A DNA stretch of 64,000 nucleotides. It comes from Styela clava. Lineage: Eukaryota > Chordata > Ascidiacea > Stolidobranchia > Styelidae. The stretch covers positions 1,550,001-1,614,000 of the forward strand of contig NC_135260.1 of assembly GCF_964204865.1 (NCBI RefSeq), in the 5' to 3' direction. This document shows, in pieces, positions 46,903-59,065 of this stretch (the first letter of the stretch is position 1; every line of letters starts with the position of its first letter). The notes under the pieces were generated by a model. The model had not been told where the DNA came from. It searched no databases and was given only the letters and a program-made list of their open reading frames with translations. The position numbers and the translations under genes are program-made.

Positions 46903-48370
46903 CAGTATGTCACGATTAATAACGAGAGCTATCGATGAATACGTTGTCAGAACACTTAATTAGTTCGTGTATGAGCTTGCGGGTATGAAGAAATTATTAT
47001 AGAATTGTATCTATTCCGACCATCTACCACAAGCAATATTGGGAAACGATGAAAATAGCAACTAAAGTTCAAAATTTGAACAAAAATAAAATATCGCCTG
47101 ACGAAAAGTAGTCATCGAAATTCCATCTCACACAGGAAAATAAAACGGATTGAACAATACTGGACATCAGAAACGAAATTTGCATGTTTTATTGTGCACA
47201 AAATTCTGATCGAACCGCCGTCGGGTGCGGACGTGAAATATCGACGGTGGAATACTGGAGTAAGAAATATTTGGACAAAACTTGGAAAGCCGGACGAATA
47301 TGAACCCTACTGAGAAGATACATACAGACCTAAATCAAAGCGATGCTGTTGGATACAGCACCGATACGATAAGGACCAGTTCCCATCAGATCATTCTGGC
47401 CTGCGTGGAGTTTATCATGGAAAACTGGTCGAAGCTGGAGATAACATGAACAGCCAAACGTCAAATGTAACGGATATTTGATGATGGATTCCATAAAAAA
47501 GACTACTTACACTTACACAAAGCGCATGAGATATGATTAAAACTGAAGTTGGAATGCCAGGGCGTGGAATGCTCTTGTCATATTTTACTTGGTTTGTTGT
47601 TGTTTTCTTTGTGGTGTTTTTGTTATTGTTGTTTGTCGACCAGTGGACTATTAGTTGAGTGCGTTCGTAATCAAATTAATTTTATTCTACAATTCTCGTT
47701 ATTTCCTTGTACAGATATAGTAGAAATTCCATTTCATGTTAAAACTCCCCATCCACACCCAAGTATTTACGCCAGAATTATCTTTCGTGTTATTTTTTTT
47801 AATTTACTTCAATGTGTTGTTTACTGTTTGGGGCACCAGCACGTCTTAAATATTTTCTAGATTTTGCCCACTTTCCTGATTTTCCGTACATTGGTTTGTT
47901 TTGTCATGTATTGTTTTTGTTGTATTGAAAAATCGAAATAAACACTTACTTATTAAATCAAATGGCTTTGCGATTAATCCAAATCAAATTTTACTTTGCA
48001 CGATACCTGGTTTTTGAAAATACGAAGTTATAACGCAAAACAATGCGTTTTGTTATATTTATTTTGAGCTCCCAATAAAATACATATATCTTGGATTTCG
48101 AGTCGCCAATGAATCCGTTCCTATCGCCCAAGTGCACCTGGTATTTTTGTCGACGATAAATTAAAAAAGTCGCACACGTGTATGTATAACGATGATAACT
48201 GGAAATTAAAATTTGGCTGCAGAAATGAATTTGTCTCAAGTTGCTATTTAAGGGGTTTTACTCGCAGAAGCAATCGATTTCTGTAAAAGGCACAAGACAT
48301 TCAAACAATATATAACGATGTCATATCATTCCGATAACCTACATCCCCATTAGACATCGACCAAAGTGAC
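46903..48370. other. Gap upstream of the EGF/WAP gene
   Basis: It should contain the promoter of the minus-strand EGF/WAP gene, but I see no convincing TATA or initiator. About 47500-47960 ends in AATAAACACTTACTTATT, resembling a retroelement 3' tail. Confidence 0.4.
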
Positions 48371-49340
48371 TACAACACAAGTGAGGGCATGCATTGGTAA
48401 CGTTATAAGCGCTTGTGTGACGTCACACCCGCCATTTTGGGTCCAAAGTTATATCGCTGGATATGATCTCTAAGTGATGTGCAGAGCGTAGGACTAAACT
48501 TGCCTAGCACTTCTGATAATTCCCCTACGCATGTCACATCCCGTGATTATGCGCAGGAAAATTACTCAACCTTACAACGGTTTAGGATGGTTTTCACAAC
48601 CACTGGTCGTTTACGACTTCCTTCACCATCAAGTCCATGCGCCTGGAAATTATGACCGATCAACAAATCTCATATCCGACATTAACTGGTAAATATGAAA
48701 CCCCAGTTAAATAGCGATCGCATGGCCCCTGATATTGCGCTTCGTCAGCATGTACGAAGTTGAAATTATCCAACTTCACTCGTTAAATCAACACCCAACA
48801 GGACCAAAAACATTAAATGAAGAGCATTAAATTTTATTATAAAAATTCCTGATGTAAGTATCAATACTTGCACACAGAGTACACTACAAAAACTTGCAAC
48901 TATTTGTACGTGTCATTATATTAAAATCTGCTTATCGAAAAATTTCAACCGGGTGTACATTGAAAAAATATAATAAAAAAATATACTCCACGCATGGAAT
49001 GGAGGATACGACATATAACAAGGTTACACTAAAATCTAATAATATCGAGTGTATGAAATAATATACTATCAACACTACTTGAGCTCTTGCTGCAGATTTA
49101 CTAGCATACTGTTTTTCAATAATTTTATTTGTCCCTCTTTTGTGTGAATATTTAGCCCCATAGTGACAAAACTTTCCAAATTTCAAAGGGCGGCATTGTG
49201 GCTAAATAGGAAATCGGCATTTACGATTTCATTTTTGGATTGGTTGCACAAATAATTTTCAAATTTTTATTGTCATGTAAGACCGAAATAGAGGTAGTAT
49301 CGATTGTGGGCATTCATCGGGATTGACACTTTCTATAGAA
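48371..49340 (-). repeat. Segmental duplication, copy A (partner 52690-53725)
   Basis: Shared landmarks in the same order: GGTAACGTTATAA, GTGTGACGTCACAC, CCATTTTG-GTCC, CCAACTTCACTCG-TAAATCAACA, GCATGGAATG-AG, GAGCTCTTGC-GCAG-T-TACTAGCATAC and TTGTGGGCATTCATC-GGATTGACACTTTC. On minus, frames V-N-P-D-E-C-P-Q-S and N-K-I-I-E-K-x-Y-A-S are shared by both copies, hinting at short exons, but this copy has a one-base shift and no acceptor. Gene content is not proven. Confidence 0.7.
48418..48425. promoter_or_regulatory. CRE-like palindrome TGACGTCA, copy A
   Basis: TGACGTCA within GTGTGACGTCACAC, followed by a YY1-like CCGCCATTTTGG. Conserved at 52733-52740 in copy B. Function inferred. Confidence 0.4.
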
Positions 49341-49756
49341 ACAAACGCATCTCCACGGCCTTGCAGATGAAAGTCTGAAATCAAGATGTCCAAAACTCAA
49401 CAGATAAATATATTACAAGTTTGTTATATTCGATATAGTAAATTCTTTCTTTTAAGAACATTTTGAAATTTTCGATTGGGACCTAAATTTGACATCAACC
49501 AAGCAGGGCAAAGCATGTGGTCATCAAATACAATCCCATTTAAAAACGATGACCATAAGAAGACTTAGACGACGGTAAAACGTCGTCAAATTACACCACA
49601 TTGAAAAAGCAATGCCATTTAGCTGGATCAAATGAAAAGCAATTTTTGTAAAACCAGGCTCAGGCCCATTCAGTACCATCTTCTTATGACACTTGGGTAT
49701 GAAAGGGCTAGAACTGTGCATACATATTGATATGCTTTATTTGAAAAAAAAGCTAT
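49341..49756. other. Gap with no recognised gene
   Basis: A short inverted pair (GGTAAAACGTCGTC region and the two AAAGCAATGCCATTT/AAAAGCAATTTTTG strings) is the only structure noticed. Confidence 0.4.
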
Positions 49757-49764
49757 TACCGAAA

Positions 49765-49966
49765 TATGTGAACCAAGATAGCGAACACCGGAACATAGTA
49801 AGTGTACCAGGTTAGGATTAGGCTTTATTTTTATTCCAATTTACCTTATTTTAATTGTACTACGAGTTAGGGGACAGGCCAAGTGATTCACGTAGTATTT
49901 GTACAGGAAATTATGGTATAACCCCAACTACTACTGTCCGCCATCTTGGTTCACATACTTTTGGAG
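49765..49966. mobile_element. GTAGTATGTG-family MITE, left end shortened
   Basis: Begins TATGTGAACCAAGAT, ends ATCTTGGTTCACATACTTTTGGAG, with the internal GTTAGGATTAGGC pair. A perfect 8-bp TACCGAAA flanks it (49757-49764 and 49967-49974). Confidence 0.72.
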
Positions 49967-50203
49967 TACCGAAAAAAACTAAAACAAAGCTTTAATAGAT
50001 TTTATAGATGATTTCTCGTGACAACACACAAGTCAATTTTTACTGATTTTGAATGCTGTAAGAAAAAGGTTATTCTTTTGATTGGTAGGTGAATCTGCGA
50101 GTATGGGCGGTCTTGAAACACATTGTCCAACTTGCTTTTCCGCTTCTGCTTTACCATTGTATGTAGATTTCTTATTGCCATCGACCTGCAAGCATATTTA
50201 GAT

Positions 50204-50482
50204 CAGGGCTACTCCAACTGGCGAATCGCGGTCCGAATACGGACCTTTCGAGTATTTGCCCCACTTTTAACGTTTCATTTTATAAAATTATTTGCATTGT
50301 TTTGAATATGTATGAAAGGAACTATAACACCATAATCAACAATCTTGATTAGCTAATAATCACTAGCCGACCGAGGAAGTGCGCGTTTAAGGATGCCGAA
50401 ATATAATTTCTGGAAACACCGGACCCAAATAATTTTGAAGTTTCGTATGCGGACCTTCGGTAAAAATAGTTGAGTCGCCCTG
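50204..50482. mobile_element. hAT MITE, 279 bp
   Basis: Ends CAGGGCTACTCCAACT and the inverse of CAGGGCGACTCAACT. A perfect 8-bp duplication ATTTAGAT lies at 50196-50203 and 50483-50490. Confidence 0.88.
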
Positions 50483-50661
50483 ATTTAGATGATAAGCATT
50501 ATAAGGGTTGAATAAAACCAATCTCGCTCATCACATAAGCAAGACTATTTATTATACAGATGATTTTATACTGCAATAACAATTGGTATAAATGACACTT
50601 AACCGAACCCACAAAAGGTATACTTCCCAACTGTAATAAATTTCAAGTTTGGAACCACAAA

Positions 50662-51906
50662 TAGGGTTGCCAACTTTGTGTTAAACCATTCCGGAACACC
50701 TTAATGTCCAGAATTTTAAAATTGATGCAAGAGAAGTTTGTGAAACACAAAATACGTCAGAGGAACAGTGTGCACTGCGCGTCAATAAATATGCGCGCTT
50801 TAAATAATTTTATCATAATCAGAGAAACTTGTGAAATATTGACTCTTTGAGGCATAAATGCAAAAAACCTAAACATGGAAAATGTATAATTTGTGCCAAG
50901 CTTATTTAATTACTTAACAAAAAACACAAAAAATCATGAGGTCTTTAGGCATTTAAATTTGTATTTTTCTTGTGATTTTGCCGCTATACGTAGATCTTTG
51001 TTAGTTTCCCCAAGTGAATTTTGATTTTAATTTCCTGCCATAAGTTTGTTAAAATGTGCAATTCTTACGAAAATATATTAATCAATGAACTCTCGTTAAG
51101 ACAAAAGGCTGTCGGCAAGGCGTCCTAATGTAGAAGGCTATGCAAGCCTGAAAAACTGGTTGAATAATGAAAATCTGTCCTTAAAAAAGCCTAACACTAG
51201 CAGTGTATTATAAACCAAAAACATAAAGTATTGTTACACACCGTAACTTTAACGACCTTATTTTTTTTTTCAAATTTCACTGGATTAGGTGTTTTAAAGC
51301 TTTGTCTAACTTACTGTACTAATTAAAAAAATTAACATTTGAAAGGCCCCCTAGTGCTAGTTTTTCTAGGTATATCTCCCCCCCCCCTCTTTCGCTTTGT
51401 GGTCTTTAGGGGAACCTGCACACTTTCACAACTTTTTCATATGAAAGATATTAATAAGTACTAAATATCAATTTGAGTTTATACAAACTAATAAAATCTA
51501 ATCCTGTCTTCGCCCTTACTTGCCTTTTACGGCATACAGCTACAGAACCGTTTTAAAACTACCTGCGTTTTTTCAATTGATATACCAAGTTCAATGATCC
51601 TCTCAAATTAAGGTGACTGCTGTATATAATATTATCATCCATTTTGAAATTGTTCAGTCTATTTTAGTGGTATGTCATCGAGAGGTCACAGTTGACGAAA
51701 CAAGTCTCATCCACGAGTTTCATCTCACTTCTATTTGAATGACCCATACAGATGTAACCATTTTTATTGAAAAAAAAATATTTGCGTGAATAACATCCGT
51801 TCCGTTGAATTACATTCCGAGACAACCGTAGCCCAGCCCGGGACACGGGACGCTAGACGTTAAATCCGGGACTGTCCCGGCCATTCCGGGACGGTTGGTA
51901 GCCCTA
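50662..51906. mobile_element. Non-autonomous hAT-like element, 1245 bp
   Basis: Ends TAGGGTTGCCAAC and the inverse of TAGGGCTACCAACC. A perfect 8-bp duplication ACCACAAA lies at 50654-50661 and 51907-51914. GC-rich CCGGGACTGTCCCGG palindromes sit near the right end. A C10 run lies near 51380. Confidence 0.86.
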
Positions 51907-51914
51907 ACCACAAA

Positions 51915-52389
51915 CTCCTCTACCTTTATACTACAGTTTTTATAGTAACATCCTTTCATCACTCTCAGACTCCGGGTACAAGTTATCATATTTCTGCATT
52001 CATACTCATTGAGCATTTAGGATTCACACACTGCACTCCATAACGTACATTTACCAAGCACTGTGACATGAGATTGAGATCAGTAGCTATACCTGTCTAC
52101 ACGTTGGGTAGCTGCCTGTGGGACATGTCAGTCTGTAGACTACACGAACTGACAAAACAAAACTGACAGGCAATAAACCAATAACACTGATATTGATACG
52201 AACCAATACGGTACTGCTAGGCGATTTCTCTTACTTATGAATGTCCATGGATATATCGCTCACTTCCATCATTATCTCTTTCGCTACAAGCATACACGAA
52301 GAACAGGTACCGGTAACAGACCACAAAACGAGAAAGACGATCGTTCCATATATAAGTTAAACTATTTCCAGTTCAGTGTCCAGGATGTT
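51915..52389. other. Gap with no recognised gene
   Basis: Nothing recognised. Confidence 0.45.
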
Positions 52390-52680
52390 ATACACTTTCG
52401 CAGCTTTAACGATACTGCACGGAACCAGTATTGTTTCATTAATAACAAATAGCATGAGAAAAATACTAAACTCACCCGAGTAAAATTCAAAACATTCCAA
52501 ATCTCCAGACAAAATGACGAACGAAACCCGATCTGTAGACTGACGAAGCTCAAACAAGCCGAGCCTGTTTGCGGACCGGCGTTTTGCTGGACACAGAATG
52601 GCGGCCGATTTGCATCATTGCACACGGTGTCTCCACTTGTGTTATAGTCACTTTGACATCGGCTACAGTCAGATCAAAGT
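52390..52680 (-). repeat. Second duplicated block, copy A (partner 54870-55135)
   Basis: Shares GCATCATTGCAC-CGGTGTCTCCACTTG, TATAGTCACTTTGA, GCTGGACACA-AATG and GACGAACGA with 54870-55135. On minus, both have an ATG-ATG-CA-ATCGG start and a possible donor (CTCGG|GTGAGT here), so it could be a first exon or leader, but the frames close quickly. Confidence 0.65.
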
Positions 52681-52689
52681 GACTATATA

Positions 52690-53725
52690 AACCAAGTGAG
52701 GACATGCATTGGTAACGTTATAAACGCTCGTGTGACGTCACACCAGCCATTTTGTGTCCAGAGTTCTATCTCTGTATGATCCTAACTAAGTGATTTAAAC
52801 CTGCGATCGTTGAACAGCTGATAAAAAAAGGGTGCTCAATAATTTGGATCAAACTTTCGCAGCGGCAAAACGAATGAACATTCTTCTGAAAATTTAATTA
52901 TCCACAGATGTTTCTCAGATGACTTGGCTCGGCGGTATGGTCAGCATATACGAAGTTAAGGTTGAAGTCATCCAACTTCACTCGATAAATCAACAACCCA
53001 ATAAGACCAAAATATTAAACAAAAAGATACACATTTTATTATTATATTTTTATAAAATTCCTGGTGTAAGTACGCTACTTGCACAGAACCTATTTTGACA
53101 AACTGACAGAACTACAATACAAATTATACTACAGAAACTTACACTATTTTTGCGATACATATCATGATATTAAAATTAGCGTATCGCAAATTTTCAACAA
53201 GGTGTACATTGCCAAAATAATAACCAAAAAATATACTACATGCATGGAATGAAGAATAACGGCGTATATCAAGTTTACAAGAACATATAATAATCTGGAG
53301 TGTATAAAATAATATATTATCTATTTGACTGGAGCTCTTGCCGCAGGTCTACTAGCATACCGTTTTTCGATAATTTTATTTGTCTCCTCTTTTGCGTGAA
53401 TATTTAACCTTTAATTGAGAAAATGATTCAAAATTTTAAAAGCGATATTGTGGCAAGATGGGAAATTATATTTCAAGCAACTTTATCTGTCAGAAAAGTA
53501 ACAGGCGAACATATATTATGAAAGGCATCAATATAAACTATATTTCGCGCAGAAAAATATATAGTTCATATTTCGCGCAAAAATACGATTGCTTTTTTGG
53601 ATGGATGGCATAAATATTGGGTAAAACTATCAATTTTTAAATAGTTATCAGATGTTTAAGACCTAAAAAGAGTTAGTAACGATTGTGGGCATTCATCCGG
53701 ATTGACACTTTCCATAGGAACAAAC
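52690..53725 (-). repeat. Segmental duplication, copy B (partner 48371-49340)
   Basis: Same order of landmarks as copy A. On minus, a possible terminal exon near 53335-53420 encodes E-E-T-N-K-I-I-E-K-R-Y-A-S-R-P-A-A-R-A-P-V-K then stop, after an AATTAAAG acceptor; copy A lacks both acceptor and stop. A diverged pair of short genes is one reading. Confidence 0.65.
52733..52740. promoter_or_regulatory. CRE-like palindrome TGACGTCA, copy B
   Basis: Conserved with 48418-48425, including flanking GTG...CAC and GCCATTTTG. It lies just upstream, on the minus strand, of the possible leader at 52390-52680. Confidence 0.4.
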
Positions 53726-53800
53726 AAACAATTTAAACCCCGTGTCTTTATAGGGTTCCCCCGGAAACATCAAGGCTAATTTTCCACTGTTGGATATCGA

Positions 53801-53992
53801 TTAACTTATTTCGGCTCGGCTTCTCTCGACGCCGATGCCGGCGACGCAGCACTCTTTCGCCCGCCGCCGAGGGAGTGTACGCCCCATACCGCCACGCACC
53901 GCATGCCGCTCTTGGCTCACTCGAGTTATCTGTCTTTCGCTCTCACGGGCCTTACCTAGGATAAGTTTTATCAACGAGAACGTAGAAGACAT
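53801..53992 (-). other. GC-rich island with a possible first exon
   Basis: 53815-53960 is strikingly GC- and CpG-rich compared with its surroundings. On minus, ATG at 53992 opens MSSTFSLIKLIL and reaches a good phase-1 donor, CTAG|GTAAGG. This could be a promoter plus first coding exon of a gene ending in copy B, but no link can be shown. Read through, the frame is Arg-rich and unlikely to be protein. Confidence 0.3.
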
Positions 53993-54869
53993 GATGGCGT
54001 CGCTAGATCACCTAGTAAATATTTTACAATTGTCGACGCAAAAGAATCGAAATATCCAGCCAATAATAAGTTGATAAGAGCTGCAACACCAGTCGCGGCG
54101 GCTGGTTTTCAAATTTTGTACCTTATAATTTACATGCTTCGATGAAATTCATTAGGCCGCACAATGTGCTAGCCATGGGATCGTTTACATTCTATAATTT
54201 TTGGAGAAACTGTTGCAACAGCTCGTTAAATTAGGAAACATTTTTCCGAGAAAATTCATTTCATCAGTTTCTGAAATGATTAATGTAAAACGCAGGCTTT
54301 AAACTTTCGGCATGGTGTGAACAGGTATCATAATACCAGTTCAAATAGTACCTGATTTAAACGTATGCATTGGGATTAGGTAAAGGACGTTTCACTTGCG
54401 AAGAAAAGCGATATGTGTTTTTCATACGGAACGTTGCTGCGTTGCGACGTAATTGAGTAACGAAGTAATTAGGAAACGTTGTTGTTTAACTCAACTTGGC
54501 GCAGTGGACATTTCAAGAATTGGAGAACATTGAATGAAATACCTTATACAATTTTACTGGTGCACGACAAATTATATGTAATGTCGAAAGCTATTCTTAA
54601 CCTATGCAAATGTGTCGATGTCATATTAGGTTAAAACAAGCAAATCGAAGTTTTTGTTATTTAATTCGAAAGCTTTTCAAAAAAAAATTTCACGCTTTTC
54701 AATTTTGCCGATTTTTGTATGATAATCGCGACATTTTATCTCCATCTCCCAATTATAATTATTCTTCTAGATTGTCTTTCAAACAATATAAAACTTATCT
54801 GCATATAATATAAGGTTCGTGAGATATGAGGTTTCAAAGTTGCATAACTCACACGGGATGATAACATAA
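53993..54869. other. Gap with no recognised gene
   Basis: Nothing recognised. Confidence 0.45.
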
Positions 54870-55135
54870 CTATCGCAACTTTCACGAAACCGCACGATAC
54901 CAGTATGAATCCACAAGGTAAATAGTAAAAGAAAAATAATGAAATTACCGAATAAAATGCAAAACAGTAAAAAATCTTCAAACAAATTGACGAACGAGAC
55001 CTTCTGACGAAGCTAAAACAAACCGACGCTGCCGCGTTCCCCCGATTCGCTGGACACAAAATGACGTCCGATATGCATCATTGCACTCGGTGTCTCCACT
55101 TGGTTTATAGTCACTTTGAGTCTGATAGCTGAGGG
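54870..55135 (-). repeat. Second duplicated block, copy B (partner 52390-52680)
   Basis: See the partner for shared landmarks. The reading frame here stops after about 22 codons. Upstream on minus is a TGACATCA near 55174, a one-base variant of the CRE. Confidence 0.6.
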
Positions 55136-55315
55136 GTACACGCGCCACAATATCGCGTTGAGAGAATACCATGACATCACTCGAGCTTATCGAGAGAACT
55201 GTGAACCTATCACGAAATCTAAAAGGTGATAAAACATGGCAATATTGCATTATCGCTGTCGTCACCGTTACCCCGACCTGTCGTGTCTGAAGTCGTTTTC
55301 TTCCATTAACTACAG

Positions 55316-56150
55316 CAGGGTTGTCCAAGGTTGACGGCCTCGCGGGCCACACTATTATTCTTGATGTGTTCGCGGGCAACAATAGTGTCAAGAATAGATT
55401 AAACAGTACAATACGAAACAAACACTTTCATTGTCCAAACACATTGATCATTATTTGTCATTTATCAAGCTAAAACCACCAAAAAACTCGCTACAACGTA
55501 CAAAAAATCTTACTATATCCACATTTAGTGTAAGATTTCGAACTCATCATAACGGAGAAAGTGCCATAAAGAGATTTTACGGCATTTTAGATTGTCACCG
55601 ACACAACTTGCAGACATATTGAGCAAGTATTGTGGTATTTTCCTCCCCATGTCCAGTTAAAAATCTGGTTGAATTAGTCAGCTTTCTTTTCAAACTCATG
55701 TTTACAAAATAACTTATAAATAACTGCGGATTGATTGAATACCGAATTTCACCAAATTTGAGATACAGGAGGGTAATACCTAATTTTCAGACATATAGGC
55801 AGCATTTTTTGTGATACTGTTCAGGCTGGTTGAAAAAAAAACGAGCAAGAAATATGTTGTTCGGTCATAACATTATTATTTAGTTATCAGGCATAGCCAA
55901 CCTAGGCCAAAAAGATAGAAAACCTGTTAACAATTTAGACTAGTCAAGCACATTATTCAACTTCGCTAGTTGCCTCAGCTAGCCATAACACTAGTCAATT
56001 TAATAACATTAGTGATGTAACAATATGTCAAAAGATTTTTCTGGTTATTTTTATGACGAAACAACACCAAATGCGAATTTTGTTTACCCTCCCGCAATGG
56101 CGACGCGTGCCGCAGATAATTAAGCCGCGGGCCCGGGTTTGGACAACCCT
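55316..56150. mobile_element. Non-autonomous hAT element, 835 bp
   Basis: Ends CAGGGTTGTCCAA at both sides (inverted), then GC-rich CGCGGGCC. Target duplication AACTACAG / AACTAGAG, seven of eight matching. The interior is AT-rich without a transposase. Confidence 0.86.
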
Positions 56151-56275
56151 GAACTAGAGTGACACCAGAATATCGGGTTGCTTAATATGTCTCAAAGTCC
56201 GGTTTTTGTTACTATTTCATGTTTGACTTTTTTTCTCGGTATGATTACTCACTCCCTCAAAAGTGACACTGCTCA

Positions 56276-58948
56276 TTAAATGACATCATTAACATCACTC
56301 AATGACATCATTAAGATAAAATCCATAAATCCCATCTCCATCTCAGAATTGAAGCTCAAAAATGGAACCACTGTGACTGAACCAGTCCTGATTGCTAGTG
56401 AATTCAATAAATTCTTTTCCACGGTAGGGAAGAAACTTGCCGATGATCTCTCACAAAGCTCAGTCTCAATTACCGACTTCTTGGGCACTCCCTTGCAAAA
56501 TTCATTTTTTCTTGAACCTACGTCACCTTCAGAGTTCTTCCAAATTATAGCGAAACTGAAAAAGGGAAAAGCTGTTGGACCTGATGGTATTCCGTCCCAT
56601 ATTCTTAAATCTGTCGCTGATATCATCTCACCAGCACTAAGTCATTTTTTAATGCGTCATTTAGATTAGGTACCTTCCCTTCTTCACTTAAGATTGCAAG
56701 AGTGGTACCAATATTTAAGAATGGTAGTAATAATGATCCTTCAAATTATAGACCAATTTCAATACTACCCCTAAATGGCATGATCTTAGAAAAACTATTG
56801 CACAGCAAAATGCTCAATTTTTTTACCAAATTCAATCTAATCAACAAATGTCAATTCAGATTCCAAACCAATCACTCGTCCAACCACGCTATTCTCGGCC
56901 TAATTTCTTATATTTACGATAAACTGGATGAAGGAGAATTTGTTTGTTGTATTTTCCACGATCTTAAAGAAGCCTTCGACACCGTCAATCACTCTATTCT
57001 CTCACACAAACTGAGACATTATGGTTTTCGAGGTGCTACAGGCAATTGTTGCCCTCAAGGTTCTGTATTGGGACCGCTTGCTTTCCTCGTTGCAATAAAT
57101 GATCTGTCGTTCTGCTCCAACTTCTTGACCAAACTTTTCGCTGACGATGCCTGTTTGCTTGACAGTTCAAACGATTTGAATACGCTCCAAGACAAGGTAA
57201 ACTCTAAAATTGAAAAAATATGTGATTGGATGGTTTGTAACAAATTTACAGTGAATGTGGATAAATCTAAAGTGATGTTGTTCACCCCCAAAACTCCTAA
57301 TAGACATGCAAACATCTCGATCAAAATAAATGGCATCACTCTCGAAGTTGTCCACTCGTACAAATATCTGGGCCTTCATATCGACAGCCAGTTAAAATGG
57401 AACACCCACATTGCAGAATTACACAGAAAACTTTCAAGATCGATAGGGATTCTGGGAAGGCTCAGGCACTATGTACAAGACGCAACTTTGCGAACTGTAT
57501 ATTTTGCCCTTTTCCATTCCCATTTACAATATGCTATAGCTGCTTGGGGAGCTGCCTCCCAATCAAACTTGTATAAATTAGAGGTCCTACCAAATAGGGC
57601 CATTAAAATTCTCACTAGAGCATCAATTCGTTCCAACTTAAGCATCCTATACCACAAGATCAGAGTATTAAAATTGCCCGACATTCACAAGTTTGAGATC
57701 TCTAAGATCATGCATCAATTCCACAACCAGAACTTACCCGCGGCTTTTGACAATCATTTTGTTCAACTTGGTTCCATGCATGAGCATAACACCCGCTCCT
57801 CGTCAAAATCTAATTTATTTGTACCCCGTTATTCCCTAAGCAAAACTCATAATTCCCTAAAATATAGAGGCGTTTTAATTTGGAATAGTATCCCCCAATG
57901 TTTACGCGACTCCACATACACTACCTTTAAATTGAAATATAAAAAACTCATGCTCTCTTCTGACCTGTCTCCTGCCAGGACTATGAGTTGATGTGTTGTC
58001 AGCATTCAGTCTTGATATTGCCATGAATCCTCGATCTGATCCACAGATCTTAACAGTCCTTGTAATTGGGTTTTTGAATCTGTTATTTAATGTTTTCGTA
58101 TCAAATGTTGATATGCTCTTTTCTCAATTATTGTTATTTTATATATTGATATAACCGTATAACTCGCCTTACACATTTTTGAACCATGTACCAATTGCTT
58201 TTATAGATAATTTATTTCGTAAGACTAAGAGTCTTCATGAGAACATATAGATGAAGCTATAAACTCATAAAGCTCAAAATCCATTTATTACTGCTGTTGA
58301 TTAATGATATTTAAATCGTCTTCTATTTGATTGATCGAATATTATTTTTTAAAACCGGTTTGGGTATGTATTGCATACGCTAGGTAGGTTGGTGAGCTAT
58401 CTTAATAATAACTCTTATCCTGCCCGAAGAATTTTTGTGTGTTTTTTTCTTTGAAATATTTTCTTACCTGTTATTCATGTTATCTTGCTTTTTAACTTAT
58501 TGGATTGCTTTTGCATTTAATTCTCAACTCTTCTTGGACTTTGTAATGACTCCAGCACCAGAAAACCTCGCCCCCATATTACCTAATTCTCTATTTAAAG
58601 GTGAACTAAACAATGTCCTTGGTTACCGGCACCGTACTCTGTGCAGCCATATCTTTGAAATGTCGTTCCCATGGTTACATTACTGACGGTGCTCGGAGTC
58701 TAGTGTTGTACGTATTTGGTTTGACTTTTGCTGTCTTTTTTTAATCATGATATAATGTTTGACTTCTTTCTCTCTTCTGTTCATATTTCTGTTAGACTAA
58801 TTCACGGGTGTCGCTGCTCGTTAATCAGTTTTGGTTTCTCGCGATTCCTTTCGCCCTGAAATGCCGTATTTAAATTTCTTTATTATATTTATTTGCATGA
58901 AGTGTTTTTTTCTGTTTGGTGAAACAATAAATTACTGATTACTGATCG
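56276..58948 (+). mobile_element. 5'-truncated non-LTR retrotransposon (LINE, CR1/L2/Jockey-like)
   Basis: The element starts within the coding region and runs through a broken reverse transcriptase, a roughly 950-bp 3' UTR (with GGGTGTCGCTGCTCGTTAAT at about 58805) and an end made of AATAAATTACTGATTACTGAT repeats. Tail fragments of the same family occur at 635-751 and 42790-42930. The clade is inferred from motif style. Confidence 0.8.
56280..57991 (+). pseudogene. LINE reverse transcriptase, frameshifted and internally deleted
   Basis: Two overlapping frames form the protein: 56280-56669, with the pre-RT region (FNKFFSTVGKKL, KLKKGKAVGPDGIPSHIL), and 56702-57991, with SNYRPISILP, the palm motif HDLKEAFDTVNH, PQGSVLGPLAFL, the catalytic FADDACLL, YKYLGLHID and the C-terminal WNSIPQCLRDS. 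The break near 56645 is a one-base loss in a T run. About 35-40 residues usually present between the GFRG and PQGS motifs are missing. The usual SKAFD is KEAFD and FADDT is FADDA. The endonuclease domain is absent because of 5' truncation. It is not active. Confidence 0.85.
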
Positions 58949-58949
58949 A

Positions 58950-59065
58950 TATCATTCACTGGTTCATCGCGTCTCCCTTCATACTGAAATGCATTTTTTA
59001 TCTTTTCTAATTATATTTGTCCGATGTGTACTTTCGGTTTGTGATAAAGTAAACTACAGATTGAC
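58950..59065 (+). mobile_element. Second LINE-type tail, abutting the first
   Basis: Shares GATATCATTCACTGGTT...CGCG-CTCCCTTCA and AAACTAC-GA-TGACTGAC with 44780-44925. It ends in a GACTGACT repeat at the edge of the 5S-associated array. Confidence 0.55.

Noticed and set aside
57055-57684. Minus-strand frames of 70-102 codons opposite the reverse transcriptase
   Set aside because: Shadow frames of the LINE coding strand with no independent support.
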